Of a stretch of 64,000 nucleotides of DNA, positions 9,127-17,139 are shown piece by piece. The notes under the pieces were generated by a model, which had not been told where the DNA came from, searched no databases, and saw only the letters and a list, made by a program, of their open reading frames with translations. Positions within the stretch are counted from its first letter, which is position 1; the number at the start of each line of letters is the position of its first letter. A program made the translations under genes and the position numbers. Where the stretch lies: the NCBI GenBank assembly GCA_937927945.1, contig CALEYW010000031.1, positions 1-64,000 on the forward strand, read 5' to 3'. This DNA is from an uncultured candidate division WPS-2 bacterium (GTDB taxonomy: Bacteria > Vulcanimicrobiota > Vulcanimicrobiia > Vulcanimicrobiales > Vulcanimicrobiaceae).

Positions 9127-9369
9127 GTGATGCAGGCGCTGAGCTTCGCAAAGGACATCCGCCCGATGTTCACCGATCTGGACGTGGCTCACATGAAGCG
9201 GGCCGGAATGGACCTCTCCAACAAAGACGACGTGGCAACGCACGCGGCAGCCATCTACAAGATGGTTACCGAGGGCATCATGCCTCCCCCCGACGCCGGA
9301 GAAGGTCGCTGGTCACCCCAGATGTGCGAGCGATTCAAGCAGTGGCAGATCCAAGGTTGTCCGCCATGA
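9127..9369 (+). CDS. Small protein with cytochrome-like 'IRPMF' motif, no heme site
   Basis: An 80-residue protein starting at GTG 9127. SFAKDIRPMFTDLDVAHMKR and EGIMPPPDAGEGRWS resemble the short 'SF..DI.PLF....MPP' module that surrounds c-type heme sites in planctomycete-type cytochromes, but the CxxCH heme motif is absent and the only cysteines are two single residues near the C-terminus. Similar small soluble proteins occur beside redox enzymes. The function is not known. Confidence 0.55.
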   Translation: MMQALSFAKDIRPMFTDLDVAHMKRAGMDLSNKDDVATHAAAIYKMVTEGIMPPPDAGEGRWSPQMCERFKQWQIQGCPP

Positions 9370-9375
9370 GCGGCG

Positions 9376-10026
9376 TTATGGGACTCGTACGATCAGCTGG
9401 TGGTGCGCGTCGACGCCGATTTGTCCGCGTTGCGTTCCATGATCGCGACCGTCGCTGTGGAAGACGAGCAGAATCGCTTCGGAATGCGTTACGTTGCCGG
9501 GGATCGTAATCTGCAATGCCGCCGTGCCGTCCGATGAGGCACTGAACGAGTTCGACGATGCCGTGCCGTCGAGCGGCGTGAAGGACACCCCGGCGTCGCT
9601 GAAATGATTCTCGAATAAGCTGTAACGGCCGTTCTTGACCAAACCAGAAAACGTAAGGGACGCCCGCGTATTACCGCCGACGGACGTCAGCGAGACCGTG
9701 CCGCGGGCGCCAAACCATTGCGCGAGGGTGAAGCCGAGAGCCCGGCCTCGTGCGTTCGCCGCTGGTGTCGAGGGATCGTCGACGCCGAACGCCGGCCGGA
9801 AGCCGGTGACGTGGTTGATTCCTTGGGGACCGGTTGCGGCGACGGCGGCCGCGTCCGCCACGAAGATTTGCGGATCGATAAGGTTCGCCGTCTTCGCCTC
9901 GACGGAGAAGAAGGCCGAATGGGGCACGAATCCGTAGGTTTTGGCGCCCGCACCGCCCGATTGTGCGGTCGCCGTGCCGAAGGTCAGGGCGAACGCGGTG
10001 ATCATGGTGAAAAGCACTCGAGTCAT
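9376..10026 (-). CDS. Secreted protein of unknown function
   Basis: A 216-residue protein with an N-terminal signal peptide (MTRVLFTMITAFALTFGTAT, then AQS). The start at 10024-10026 is chosen because AAAGGAGCTACG precedes that ATG. The mature part is beta-rich, with TRASLTFSGLVKNGRYSLF and a C-terminal ILLVFHSDGRDHG and IGVDAHHQLIVRVP, which together look like an extracytoplasmic beta-sandwich. It is convergent with the small gene ending at 9369. No named family recognised. Confidence 0.7.
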   Translation of the reverse strand: MTRVLFTMITAFALTFGTATAQSGGAGAKTYGFVPHSAFFSVEAKTANLIDPQIFVADAAAVAATGPQGINHVTGFRPAFGVDDPSTPAANARGRALGFTLAQWFGARGTVSLTSVGGNTRASLTFSGLVKNGRYSLFENHFSDAGVSFTPLDGTASSNSFSASSDGTAALQITIPGNVTHSEAILLVFHSDGRDHGTQRGQIGVDAHHQLIVRVP

Positions 10027-10577
10027 CGTAGCTCCTTTAGGGGTTCCGCCCACCATTGTTCGGCAAGGTGTGCCGCGCGACCACCGCCTACGGGCTGGAG
10101 TTTACGATAAGCGCGCGGGCTCCGCGCTTACGGTTGGCGAGTCTTCGACAGCGCGAAGCCCTGTGAGGTCCAGAATGAGCAACGATGTTCGGCGTTCGTG
10201 TCCTTTCCGGTGGCCACGACGCCCGGGATGAGCGGCACGGCAGTGGTTGGACCTCAACCGGCGTCAATCTGCAGTCGCCGCAAAATCCGATCGCGTACCT
10301 GACCGACGCCGCGGCGGTTCTTGCCAACGGCGGCGGAACCGGGGTGCAGGCCGACGCCTTCGCGCTCGCCGGGAACTACGTGCAGTCGTCGACGCGCAGC
10401 TATACGTCCGCCGGTTTTCACCCCTACTCGGTGCTGGCGCTCCCCACCGCGGCCGTCGGCAGCTCGGGGGCTCGGCCTGGCATACAGGCCGTAACGAAAA
10501 GCAGATGACTGGATAGGAATGCTAAAGCGTCCTCGCTATCGCGAAGAGCGAACCCACGTTCAACCTAAGCCGCCGTG
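10027..10577 (+). other. Gene-poor stretch with one possible gene fragment
   Basis: Between a secreted-protein gene and an acetyltransferase gene, both on the minus strand, I see no complete gene. From about 10245 to 10508 the plus strand holds an open frame with protein-like composition (NPIAYLTDAAAVLANGGG, then FALAGNYVQSSTRSYTSAGF) but no convincing start or ribosome-binding site. It may be a fragment of an unrecognised gene. Confidence 0.3.
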
Positions 10578-11099
10578 CTACGTCTGAAGATGAAGCACCA
10601 TTTGACGTTCAGGGGGGCCGCCGCCGGTGCAATCAATAGTACCTGCGTCGACAAATCCGTGCCGGCGGTAAAGGACCCGCGCGTGTTCGTTGCTTTCGAC
10701 GACGGCCAACGCGATTTTCGCGGCTTGTTGTCTTCTCGCCCACTGGACCACTGCTGCAACCAGCGAATCGCCGACGCCTCGACCCCGGGCAAAGGGCGCA
10801 ACCCACATCGAGATCAGTTCGCTTGTTCCGTCTTGATTCGCAGCAGTGCCGCTCACAATGCCGGCAGCCTTCCCGTTGAGGTGGGCGACAACGTTGAACG
10901 GTACTGTGGAAAGGCGAGCGCGCCACCGCATCTCCGTATCGCCTTCGCCTTGCCATTCTGCAAGCGTAGAGCTAAAGGCATATGGCGCTTCCCTCAGTGC
11001 TTCCAATCGTAGGTCGCGCCAAAGCCGCCAGTCGTCCGCGCCGATCACCCGAACATCGATTGAGGGAAACTGCATCGCGGATTTGAGCGACCGCTTCAT
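10578..11099 (-). CDS. GNAT-family N-acetyltransferase
   Basis: A 173-residue acetyltransferase. The start is the ATG 11097-11099, preceded by GTGGAGGGACGGGC. The acetyl-CoA loop is VAPFARGRGVGDSLVAAVVQ, followed by NEHARVLYRRHGFVDAG, the usual beta-5/alpha-4 end of the fold. It would transfer acetyl from acetyl-CoA to an amine on a small molecule or peptide; the acceptor is unknown. Neighbours are unrelated. Confidence 0.88.
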   Translation of the reverse strand: MKRSLKSAMQFPSIDVRVIGADDWRLWRDLRLEALREAPYAFSSTLAEWQGEGDTEMRWRARLSTVPFNVVAHLNGKAAGIVSGTAANQDGTSELISMWVAPFARGRGVGDSLVAAVVQWARRQQAAKIALAVVESNEHARVLYRRHGFVDAGTIDCTGGGPPERQMVLHLQT

Positions 11100-11121
11100 G
11101 CCCGTCCCTCCACGGTAACGA

Positions 11122-11400
11122 TCACGCTTTCCTTCGGACTTTGCGCTCAGCGTACCGATCGAGGAGGCCGGGGCAGTCGGCGCACGCGATCGTCCCAGCG
11201 CGGTGACGCGGCACACCGGACGCTGCGAGTTGTTCGGCGAGCAGATCGGACCACGAGCGGAACGCGGCGCTGACGGCTCGCATGACGTCCGCATGCGTCC
11301 TCTGCGAGTTGCTTTTTGCCCTCAGGAAAGTGGTGGTAAATCGAACCCCGCGGAGCCCGCGCTCACGAAGGCCTTGACGGCGGCGCTCATGCGCTGGGAA
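11122..11400 (-). pseudogene. TetR-family regulator remnant in three broken frames
   Basis: The minus strand holds pieces of a TetR gene. In one frame, at about 11310-11365, RAPRGSIYHHFPEGKKQLAE is the end of the helix-turn-helix. After a frame change, SAAFRSWSDLLAEQLAASGV is the start of the ligand domain, ending at 11122. The first half of the DNA-binding domain is broken by a stop. It lies antisense to the upstream side of the tautomerase copy at 11469. Confidence 0.7.
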
Positions 11401-11468
11401 AAGGTCCCGCATATCCCGCTCTTTCTCGAGAACACTGCGGCCTTCGTTCACGAGCTCGACGAGGACGC

Positions 11469-11732
11469 GATGGCGACGGCCAACGGGGAGAGCAACTACG
11501 TGCGGGTGCAGATCCTCACGCCGGTCGGCGTGCTCGACCGCGAGAAGAAACTCGGCGTCACGAAGGAGATGACCGAGATCATCGCTGCGCACGCGGGAGA
11601 TGCGACGCTCGTAGAGCGCACGTGGTGTCTGATCACGGAAGCGCCCGACGGCGGCTGGGCATCGATGGACACGCCTACACATCGGCCGAGATTGGCGAAG
11701 CCGCGCGCAGAGAACTCGCCGCCGGCACGTAG
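11469..11732 (+). pseudogene. Tautomerase copy 1, one-base frameshift
   Basis: This encodes the same protein as the intact tautomerase at 14408-14671 up to EAPDGGW. There TGGGGC of the intact copy is TGGGC (near 11657), shifting the rest out of frame; restoring one G recovers DGHAYTSAEIGEAARRELAAG and a stop at 11730-11732. It is in inverted orientation to copy 2, and the similarity extends upstream of the ATG (TAAFVHEL is present in both). Because the change is in a G run it could be a sequencing error. Confidence 0.75.
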
Positions 11733-11736
11733 CGGC

Positions 11737-12354
11737 TTACTCGTCCAGCTTGCTTTCCAGGTAGAGCCGCACCATCGCGCGCAGCTCGGCGATCGCGCCG
11801 GCGTCGCGCTCCGCGCTCAGCGATTTCATCATCTTCAAGTTCTGCAACAGGACCACGGACATGTCTTCGGCCTGCTCGTTGCTGAGCCGCGGATCGCGCA
11901 GCTTGAGCACCCGGACGATGTGACGGAGGAAGGCGCTAAGGAACTCGCCGCGCCGCACTGAGCCGTCCGGACGCGCGTCCAGCAGGGCGACAACGGCGGC
12001 CTGCGTCTCGCCGCGCGCCTCCGTCATCGTGGCGAGCAGAGCGTCTGCGAATGCCGCCGTCGAGGACTCGGGGCGGGTGTCGATCTTCTCGAACGCCGCG
12101 TCGATGAGCTCGCTGTAGCGCGCGATCAGCGCGTCCGCCAACGCCTCCTTGCTCGGAAAGAACCGGTAGAGCGAGCCGATCGGCGCGTTTGCCCGCGCCG
12201 CGATCTCCGCCATCGTCGCCGCCTCGAAACCCCGCTCGGCGATCACCTCAGTGCCGGCTCGCAGGAGCGCGGCGACGCGCAGTTTCCCCGGCCTGCGCTG
12301 CGGCTCGAGGGCGGCGCGGCGGGCTGGGGCAGGGGCCAGTCTCCGTGAGCTCAT
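11737..12354 (-). CDS. TetR/AcrR-family repressor
   Basis: A 205-residue regulator. GFEAATMAEIAARANAPIGS followed by LYRFFPSKEALADALIARYS is the DNA-binding domain at residues about 38-78, and the rest is a helical ligand domain. It is divergent from the 12439-14374 unit (hypothetical protein plus DHA2 exporter), a classic arrangement for a repressor of drug efflux. The 84-base divergent region has no obvious perfect palindrome. Confidence 0.9.
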   Translation of the reverse strand: MSSRRLAPAPARRAALEPQRRPGKLRVAALLRAGTEVIAERGFEAATMAEIAARANAPIGSLYRFFPSKEALADALIARYSELIDAAFEKIDTRPESSTAAFADALLATMTEARGETQAAVVALLDARPDGSVRRGEFLSAFLRHIVRVLKLRDPRLSNEQAEDMSVVLLQNLKMMKSLSAERDAGAIAELRAMVRLYLESKLDE

Positions 12355-12438
12355 CTTCTAAGAACGTACAGTATGCGAACTCGGCGTCAAGTACGCCGGC
12401 CCGCAACCACCTCAAAGTTGAGCGTGTCCTCAAGTATC

Positions 12439-12855
12439 ATGCTTGAGGATATGCTCGCTTATCAGCCTGCGAACCTGCTGCGCCAGCGGTTCTCGGAGTT
12501 CCTCGCCGCCGACCTCGACGACGATGCCCAACGCTTCTACGCTCGCATGGCGGCCGACATAGCCGCCGTGGCGGCAGGCGCCGGTCTGTCATTGCATCCT
12601 ACCGGCGTCGTCCAGACGCTCCTCGAGGCGCTCGCCGCAGCGCCCGCGGCAAGAGCTGCCTGCTGGCGACGGTTGTACCGCCAGATCATCGTCCTGGTAG
12701 CGGGACGGGCCAACAACGACACCTTCGACGACGGCAAAAGCGGCCCGGCGCTTGCGCGGCTGCGCCAGTTCCTCAACGAAAACGGAGACCTCGCCGGTCC
12801 GCCGGCATTCGAGACGTTCGGACGGTTGGTATTCGGCAGCAGCGCGGGAGCGTAG
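12439..12855 (+). CDS. Hypothetical protein, first gene of the efflux operon
   Basis: A 138-residue soluble, Ala-rich helical protein from the ATG at 12439 (MLEDMLAYQPANLLRQRFSE). It ends with TAG at 12853-12855, one base before the GTG start of the DHA2 transporter, so the two are translationally linked. It has no membrane segment or known motif. By position it may be an accessory or ligand-binding protein of the exporter. Family not recognised. Confidence 0.6.
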   Translation: MLEDMLAYQPANLLRQRFSEFLAADLDDDAQRFYARMAADIAAVAAGAGLSLHPTGVVQTLLEALAAAPAARAACWRRLYRQIIVLVAGRANNDTFDDGKSGPALARLRQFLNENGDLAGPPAFETFGRLVFGSSAGA

Positions 12856-12856
12856 G

Positions 12857-14374
12857 GTGGCGATCGAGCAGCGGCGCGACGTTACGGAGAACGGCCTTCG
12901 ACTCGTGCTGATCGTGGCCGGCGTCATGCTGGCAGCGCTGATGCAGACGCTCGACACGACGATCACCAACGTCGCGCTTCCGAACATCCAAGGGAACTTG
13001 GGCGCGAGCCAGGACGAGGGGACGTGGGTCGTCACCGCCTACACGATCGCCGCGATCATCGTCATCCCGCTCACGCCGTGGCTGCAAGCCCGATTCGGCC
13101 GCAAAGGGTATTTTCTGACGTCGATCGTCGGGTTCACCGTCGCGTCGATGCTCTGCGCCTGGTCCGGAAGTCTCGACCAGCTCGTCGTCGCGCGCGTCGT
13201 GCAGGGTGCGTTCGGCGGCGGGCTGCTGGCGACGTCGCAATCGATCCTGCGCGATTCGTTCCCACCGAAACACCTTGGCCTCAGCCAAGGGATCTTCGCG
13301 ATCGGCGCCGTCATGGGACCCGCACTCGGACCTCCCCTCGGCGGCTTTCTAGTCGACAACGCATCGTGGAACTGGGCGTTCGAGATCAACCTCGTCCCGG
13401 GCACGATCGCGGTCGTGCTGCTGTTTCTGCTGCTGCGCGATCCCGACGCGAAGCGCAACCTCCCCATCGACGCGCCCGGCCTCGCGCTGCTCGCCGTCAT
13501 GCTCGGCACGCTGCAGTACGTGCTGACCGAAGGCGAGCGGCACGACTGGCTCTCGGATCCTGCGATAGCCTGCAGCACGGCGGTCAGCGCGCTCAGCTTC
13601 GTCGGCTTCGCGTGGTGGGAGCTCTTCGGGACGAAAACGCCGGTCGTCGACTTGCGTATCCTCGCGAATCGAAGCGTCGCCGCCGGAACGATCCTCTCCC
13701 TGGTGATCGGCATCGCAGCGCTCGGTTCGTCGTACACCTTGCCGCAGCTCACGCAAGGTCCGCTGGGCTTCTCGCCCTCGCTCAGCGGGTTCTTGTTCCT
13801 CGTGCGCGCGTTCCCGATCATGCTCGCCACGTTGCCACTGGTCTTCCTCGCGTCGAAGATCGACACGCGCGTGTTGGTCGCCTTCGGCTTTCTCGTCGTC
13901 GGGATCTCCAGCGGTCTCTTGGGCTCCGCGACGACGTCCGACTCGTCGTTCGGTACGTTCGTCGTGCCGCTGATCCTCTCGGGGATCGGCATCGTGACGC
14001 TCTACATCCCGCTCTCGATCGCCGTTCTCGGCGCGACGACGCCCGAGCAAGGACCGAAGGCGAGCGCGTTCCTGAACCTCGGGCTGCAGCTCGGCGGATC
14101 CGCCGGCATCGCTGCGCTCACGGTTTTCGTCGACCAGCGTGAAGCGTTCCACTCCACGATCTTGGCCGGGGCGGCGACGCTGGGCAACCTGAACGTTCGC
14201 GACTTCGCCGGGACGACGGCGCAATTGGCGCGCCTCATCGACACGCAGTCGACTGTCCTCTCCTATGCCGACGCGACGTATCTCATCGGGCTGCTGGGCA
14301 TTCTGTGTATTCCGCTTGTGCTTCTGCTGAGACGGCCGCGAGCGGCCCGCCAAGCGGTGGAGATGAGCGAATGA
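12857..14374 (+). CDS. DHA2-family multidrug MFS exporter, EmrB-like
   Basis: A 505-residue, 14-segment permease. The start GTG 12857 is chosen because it follows the upstream stop by one base and has GGGAG six bases before it; the frame is open further upstream but lies inside the previous gene. MQTLDTTITNVALPNIQGNL is the DHA2 signature, followed by WVVTAYTIAAIIVIPLTPWL and GRKGYF (motif A). It should export lipophilic toxic compounds by proton antiport. No EmrA membrane-fusion partner is adjacent. Confidence 0.9.
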   Translation: MAIEQRRDVTENGLRLVLIVAGVMLAALMQTLDTTITNVALPNIQGNLGASQDEGTWVVTAYTIAAIIVIPLTPWLQARFGRKGYFLTSIVGFTVASMLCAWSGSLDQLVVARVVQGAFGGGLLATSQSILRDSFPPKHLGLSQGIFAIGAVMGPALGPPLGGFLVDNASWNWAFEINLVPGTIAVVLLFLLLRDPDAKRNLPIDAPGLALLAVMLGTLQYVLTEGERHDWLSDPAIACSTAVSALSFVGFAWWELFGTKTPVVDLRILANRSVAAGTILSLVIGIAALGSSYTLPQLTQGPLGFSPSLSGFLFLVRAFPIMLATLPLVFLASKIDTRVLVAFGFLVVGISSGLLGSATTSDSSFGTFVVPLILSGIGIVTLYIPLSIAVLGATTPEQGPKASAFLNLGLQLGGSAGIAALTVFVDQREAFHSTILAGAATLGNLNVRDFAGTTAQLARLIDTQSTVLSYADATYLIGLLGILCIPLVLLLRRPRAARQAVEMSE

Positions 14375-14407
14375 GCGCCCGGAGGCTGCGCGGCCTCCGT
14401 GCATCCG

Positions 14408-14671
14408 CTACGTGCCCGCAGCGAGTTCTCGGCGCGCGGCTTCGCCGATCTCGGCCGAGGTATAGGCGTGCCCGTCGATGCCCCAGCCGCCGTCGGGCGC
14501 TTCCGTGATAAGGCACCAGGTGCGCTCCGCGACCGTCATGTCTCCTGCGTGCGTAGCGATGATCTCGGTCATCTCCTTGGTGAAGCCGAGCTTCTTCTCG
14601 CGGTCGAACACGCCGACGCGCGTAAGAATCTGCTCGCGCACGTAGTTGCTCTCCCCGTTTGCGGTCGCCAT
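14408..14671 (-). CDS. Tautomerase-family protein, copy 2 (intact)
   Basis: An 87-residue protein. NYVREQILTRVGVFDREKKL, TKEMTEIIATHAGD, ERTWCLITEAPDGGWG and HAYTSAEIGEAAR match small 4-oxalocrotonate-tautomerase-like proteins. In that superfamily the catalytic base is a proline immediately after the initiator Met. Here the matching position is preceded by MATANGES and there is no such proline, so activity is uncertain. It is convergent with the exporter gene and is the intact partner of the inverted copy at 11469. Confidence 0.7.
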   Translation of the reverse strand: MATANGESNYVREQILTRVGVFDREKKLGFTKEMTEIIATHAGDMTVAERTWCLITEAPDGGWGIDGHAYTSAEIGEAARRELAAGT

Positions 14672-14892
14672 CGCGTCCGCCTCGAGCTCGTGAACGAAGG
14701 CCGCAGTGCTATCGAAAAAGAGGGGGCCTTCGGGAGCTCTGGCTTGCTGCTAAACGTGCCTTAGCAAGGAGGCAGTGGCACGAGGCCCTACACGATGTCA
14801 TCCCGACGAACAGCCCATCGAAACGCGGCGCCTCGGCTTGTTGCACGGCGTACGACCCCGTGAGACGGGCACCGCAGCAGCCGCCGAGCTCG

Positions 14893-15432
14893 CTACGGCA
14901 CGAAAGAGCCAACGCTAGGGAGCGCCGGCGAAGACGACTGCGCGAGGGGTTCCTGGTCGTCCTTCGGCCGGTTCGGCGCGAGCCACCGGTAGAAGAGTGG
15001 GACGATGACGAGCGTGAGAACGAGCGAACTGAGCAGCCCGCCGATTACGACAACGCCGAGACTGCGCCGAACTGCGGCGCCGGGTTCCAGGGCGAGCGCG
15101 ACCGGAAGCATCCCCGCGACCATCGCGAACGTCGTCATGAGGATCGGACGGAAACGCGTCTGCGCGCTGTCGAGGATCGCCTCGAGCTTGCCGCGACCCT
15201 GCCGGCGCAAGGTGTTCGCGTAGTCGACGAGCAGGATCGCATTCTTCGTCACCAGCCCGACGAGCAAGATGGCGCCGATCAGCGAGTACAAGTTCAAGGA
15301 CTGGCGCGTAATCGCCAGCGAGATCAGCGCGCCGATGGCAGCGGGTGGAATCGCGAGAACGATGATCAGCGGCGAACGGTAGTCGTTGTACAGCGCTATC
15401 ATGAGCAGATAGACCAGCACGAAGGAGGTCCG
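14893..15432 (-). pseudogene. RND efflux pump C-terminal fragment
   Basis: About 179 residues matching the last three or four membrane helices of an AcrB/HAE1-type pump: FVLVYLLMIALYNDYRSPLI, SLIGAILLVGLVTKNAILLV and a C-terminal VVIGGLLSSLVLTLVIVPLF. A stop (TAG) lies immediately upstream in frame and the first 850 or so residues of the family are missing, so it is a 5'-truncated remnant. Remnants on both sides show that this locus has been rearranged. Confidence 0.85.
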
Positions 15433-15563
15433 CTAAAGATCGTAGACGCTCCTCCTAGTACACGAAACGCCCGCCGGCCGCCGAATCGAGATGCCGGGAT
15501 TGCGTTCGCAGGGCTGCTCGTGTCCCGCATATGATGGCACGAATCCACGGACCGGGCTGAACG

Positions 15564-16169
15564 TCAGCGACCATCTTGCAGCACTGCAACGATGCGCTGC
15601 GGTTCCATCATTCCGCTCACGGCGTGGGATCCGGCCCAGCCGAACGCCGGGACACCGGTGACGCTCGCAGCCCGGGCGGCACGCATCGAGGCGTCGATCG
15701 CTCCGCCATACGCGTGCGACGTCCACGCCGCGCGGATCTCATCCTCGCTTATGCCGAAGGGCGCGGCGTGCTCGGCGATGACCCGGAGATCGGCGATGTC
15801 GGCGCCGTCGACGAAGAATGCGCGGGAGACCGCGTGATGGAAGGCTGCCGAGGCTTCATCGCCGACGCGAGCGCGCACGAATTCGCCGGCCTCTAGCGCG
15901 AGACGCGAGTTGACGTTGCGGCGCGGCGGCTCGATCGGCACACCGACCTGCTGCGCGAGCATGCGCAGGCGCCGCTCGATCGCCGGCCATTGCGCGTCGC
16001 TAAAGGGTTTCGGCGCGCCCTCCGACGGCGTATCGGGATGCAGCTCGAACGGGAGCCAACGTGTCGCCACGCCGAGTTGCTGCGCTGCTTGTTCGACCCA
16101 GACCGAGCCGAGATAGCAAAATGGTCAAATGACGTCGGACCAAACGAGCAAAGTACGCGGACCGTTCAT
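15564..16169 (-). CDS. DsbA/FrnE-like thiol oxidoreductase with in-frame TGA (candidate selenoprotein)
   Basis: A 201-residue protein if the TGA at 16125-16127 is read as selenocysteine (residue 15): LLVWSDVI-U-PFCYLGSVWV. FrnE-like DsbA proteins carry CPFC here, so the TGA replaces the first, nucleophilic cysteine of the redox pair. Downstream the frame is uninterrupted and family-like: ATRWLPFELHPDTP, a helical insert, then SVTGVPAFGWAG (the cis-Pro loop). The ATG (16167-16169) overlaps the isochorismatase-like gene's stop as ATGA, with AGGA upstream. A stem-loop follows at 16093-16111. Without recoding it would be a 14-residue peptide. A simple TGC-to-TGA nonsense mutation is the alternative. 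Confidence 0.75.
16093..16111 (-). promoter_or_regulatory. Candidate bacterial SECIS stem-loop after the FrnE-like TGA
   Basis: In the mRNA, bases 14-20 after the TGA (UCGGCUC) pair with bases 26-32 (GGGUCGA) through seven pairs, two of them G-U, closing a loop GGUCU that starts at base 21. The published bacterial SECIS model, as I recall it, asks for a loop 16-37 bases after UGA with a G in its first two positions; both conditions are met. Confidence 0.55.
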
Positions 16170-16675
16170 GAGGCTTCTTCTTCCTGAACTCGGATGTGGG
16201 CGAGGATCTCTGCGGTCGTGCCGACCTCGCCGATGCGAGGGAAGATGATGTGCAGCGCACGGTCGTGCGCACCGCCGTTCACGTCGGTCATCGCGTCGGC
16301 GGCAAAGGTGATGTTGTAGGCGCGTTCGTACGCGTCGCGCGCGGTTGACTCGACGCCGATGCTCGTCGCGATTCCACACAGGACGATGTTGGTCACGCCG
16401 CGGCGGCGGAGCTGCAGGTCCAACTCGGTGCCGTAGAACGCGCCCCACTGGCGCTTGGTGATGAGAATGTCGCGCGCCGGGTCGGCCTGCAAAGCGTCCA
16501 CGTAGTCGCTGAAGCCGGGCGGTATCGTCGCCGCGGGCGGCGGAGCCTGCACGCGCGTTTTGAGCGCGTCGCCGTAGTCCGGCGACCAGCCGACGCGGAC
16601 GAGCGCGACCGGGAGCTTCTTTGCGCGAAAGGCGGCGACGAGGGCGCTTTTCGGATCGAGACCGGTGATAGGCAT
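16166..16675 (-). CDS. Isochorismatase-like hydrolase with internal deletion
   Basis: A 169-residue protein. MPITGLDPKSALV is the normal start, and LCGIATSIGVESTARDAYE (nucleophile Cys) and ITKRQWGAFYGTELD (catalytic Lys region) are present. The segment that should follow SALV, the VVIDLQ strand with the catalytic Asp and roughly 20-25 residues, is missing: the chain goes straight to AAFRAKKLPVALVRVGW. It is therefore shorter than relatives and probably inactive or altered. It is first in a two-gene operon with the FrnE-like gene, overlapping by ATGA. Confidence 0.8.
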   Translation of the reverse strand: MPITGLDPKSALVAAFRAKKLPVALVRVGWSPDYGDALKTRVQAPPPAATIPPGFSDYVDALQADPARDILITKRQWGAFYGTELDLQLRRRGVTNIVLCGIATSIGVESTARDAYERAYNITFAADAMTDVNGGAHDRALHIIFPRIGEVGTTAEILAHIRVQEEEAS

Positions 16676-16817
16676 GCAGTCATCCTTCGCATGTACCGCG
16701 GCACCGGCCCGTTCTCGTCGAGGCTTGTCTCAGTCCCGCGCTGCTGTCTCTTTGATACTGAGTACAAGCTATCGTTGGCTCGGCCGCCCGCGCAGTCGAC
16801 GAGGACCAGGCGCAGGG

Positions 16818-17073
16818 GTACCGCACGGCGATGGCGGGGTGGGACAACACCGCACGGCTCGGAGGGCGCGGGACCGTGTTCCATGGAGCCACGCCGCAAT
16901 CGTACGAGGCGTGGCTCCGTTCGCTGGTGACGGCGGCGCGGCTCGGACATCCCGACCACCGGCTCGTCTTCGTCAACGCGTGGAACGAATGGGCCGAAGG
17001 CGCGCACCTCGAGCCGTATCGCCGGTTCGGTACAGGCTATCTCGAAGCGACACGGCGCGCACTCGCGCGCTGA
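16818..17073 (+). pseudogene. WbsX / GH99-like fragment, copy A
   Basis: An 81-residue C-terminal piece of a WbsX-type glycan enzyme: GWDNTARLGGRGTVFHG, LVFVNAWNEWAEGAHLEP and GTGYLEATRRALA. It is about 95 percent identical to 37875-38130 by eye, at a constant offset of 21057 bases and without gaps. Here the Trp codon TGG (16990-16992) is intact. The N-terminal part of the enzyme is absent, and the preceding 130 bases are not recognisable. Confidence 0.8.
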
Positions 17074-17139
17074 GGATACGTCTCCCGTCGCGGAACCTAC
17101 TAGGCTAGACCGGAGTCATAGTAAGGGCCTCGGTTCGGC

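Noticed and set aside
12773..14404. Long minus-strand frames opposite the DHA2 exporter
   Set aside because: Antisense shadows; only the plus strand shows membrane helices and MFS motifs.
14659..15534. Plus-strand 291-codon frame opposite the RND fragment
   Set aside because: It is antisense to the RND remnant and of extreme Arg/Asp composition.
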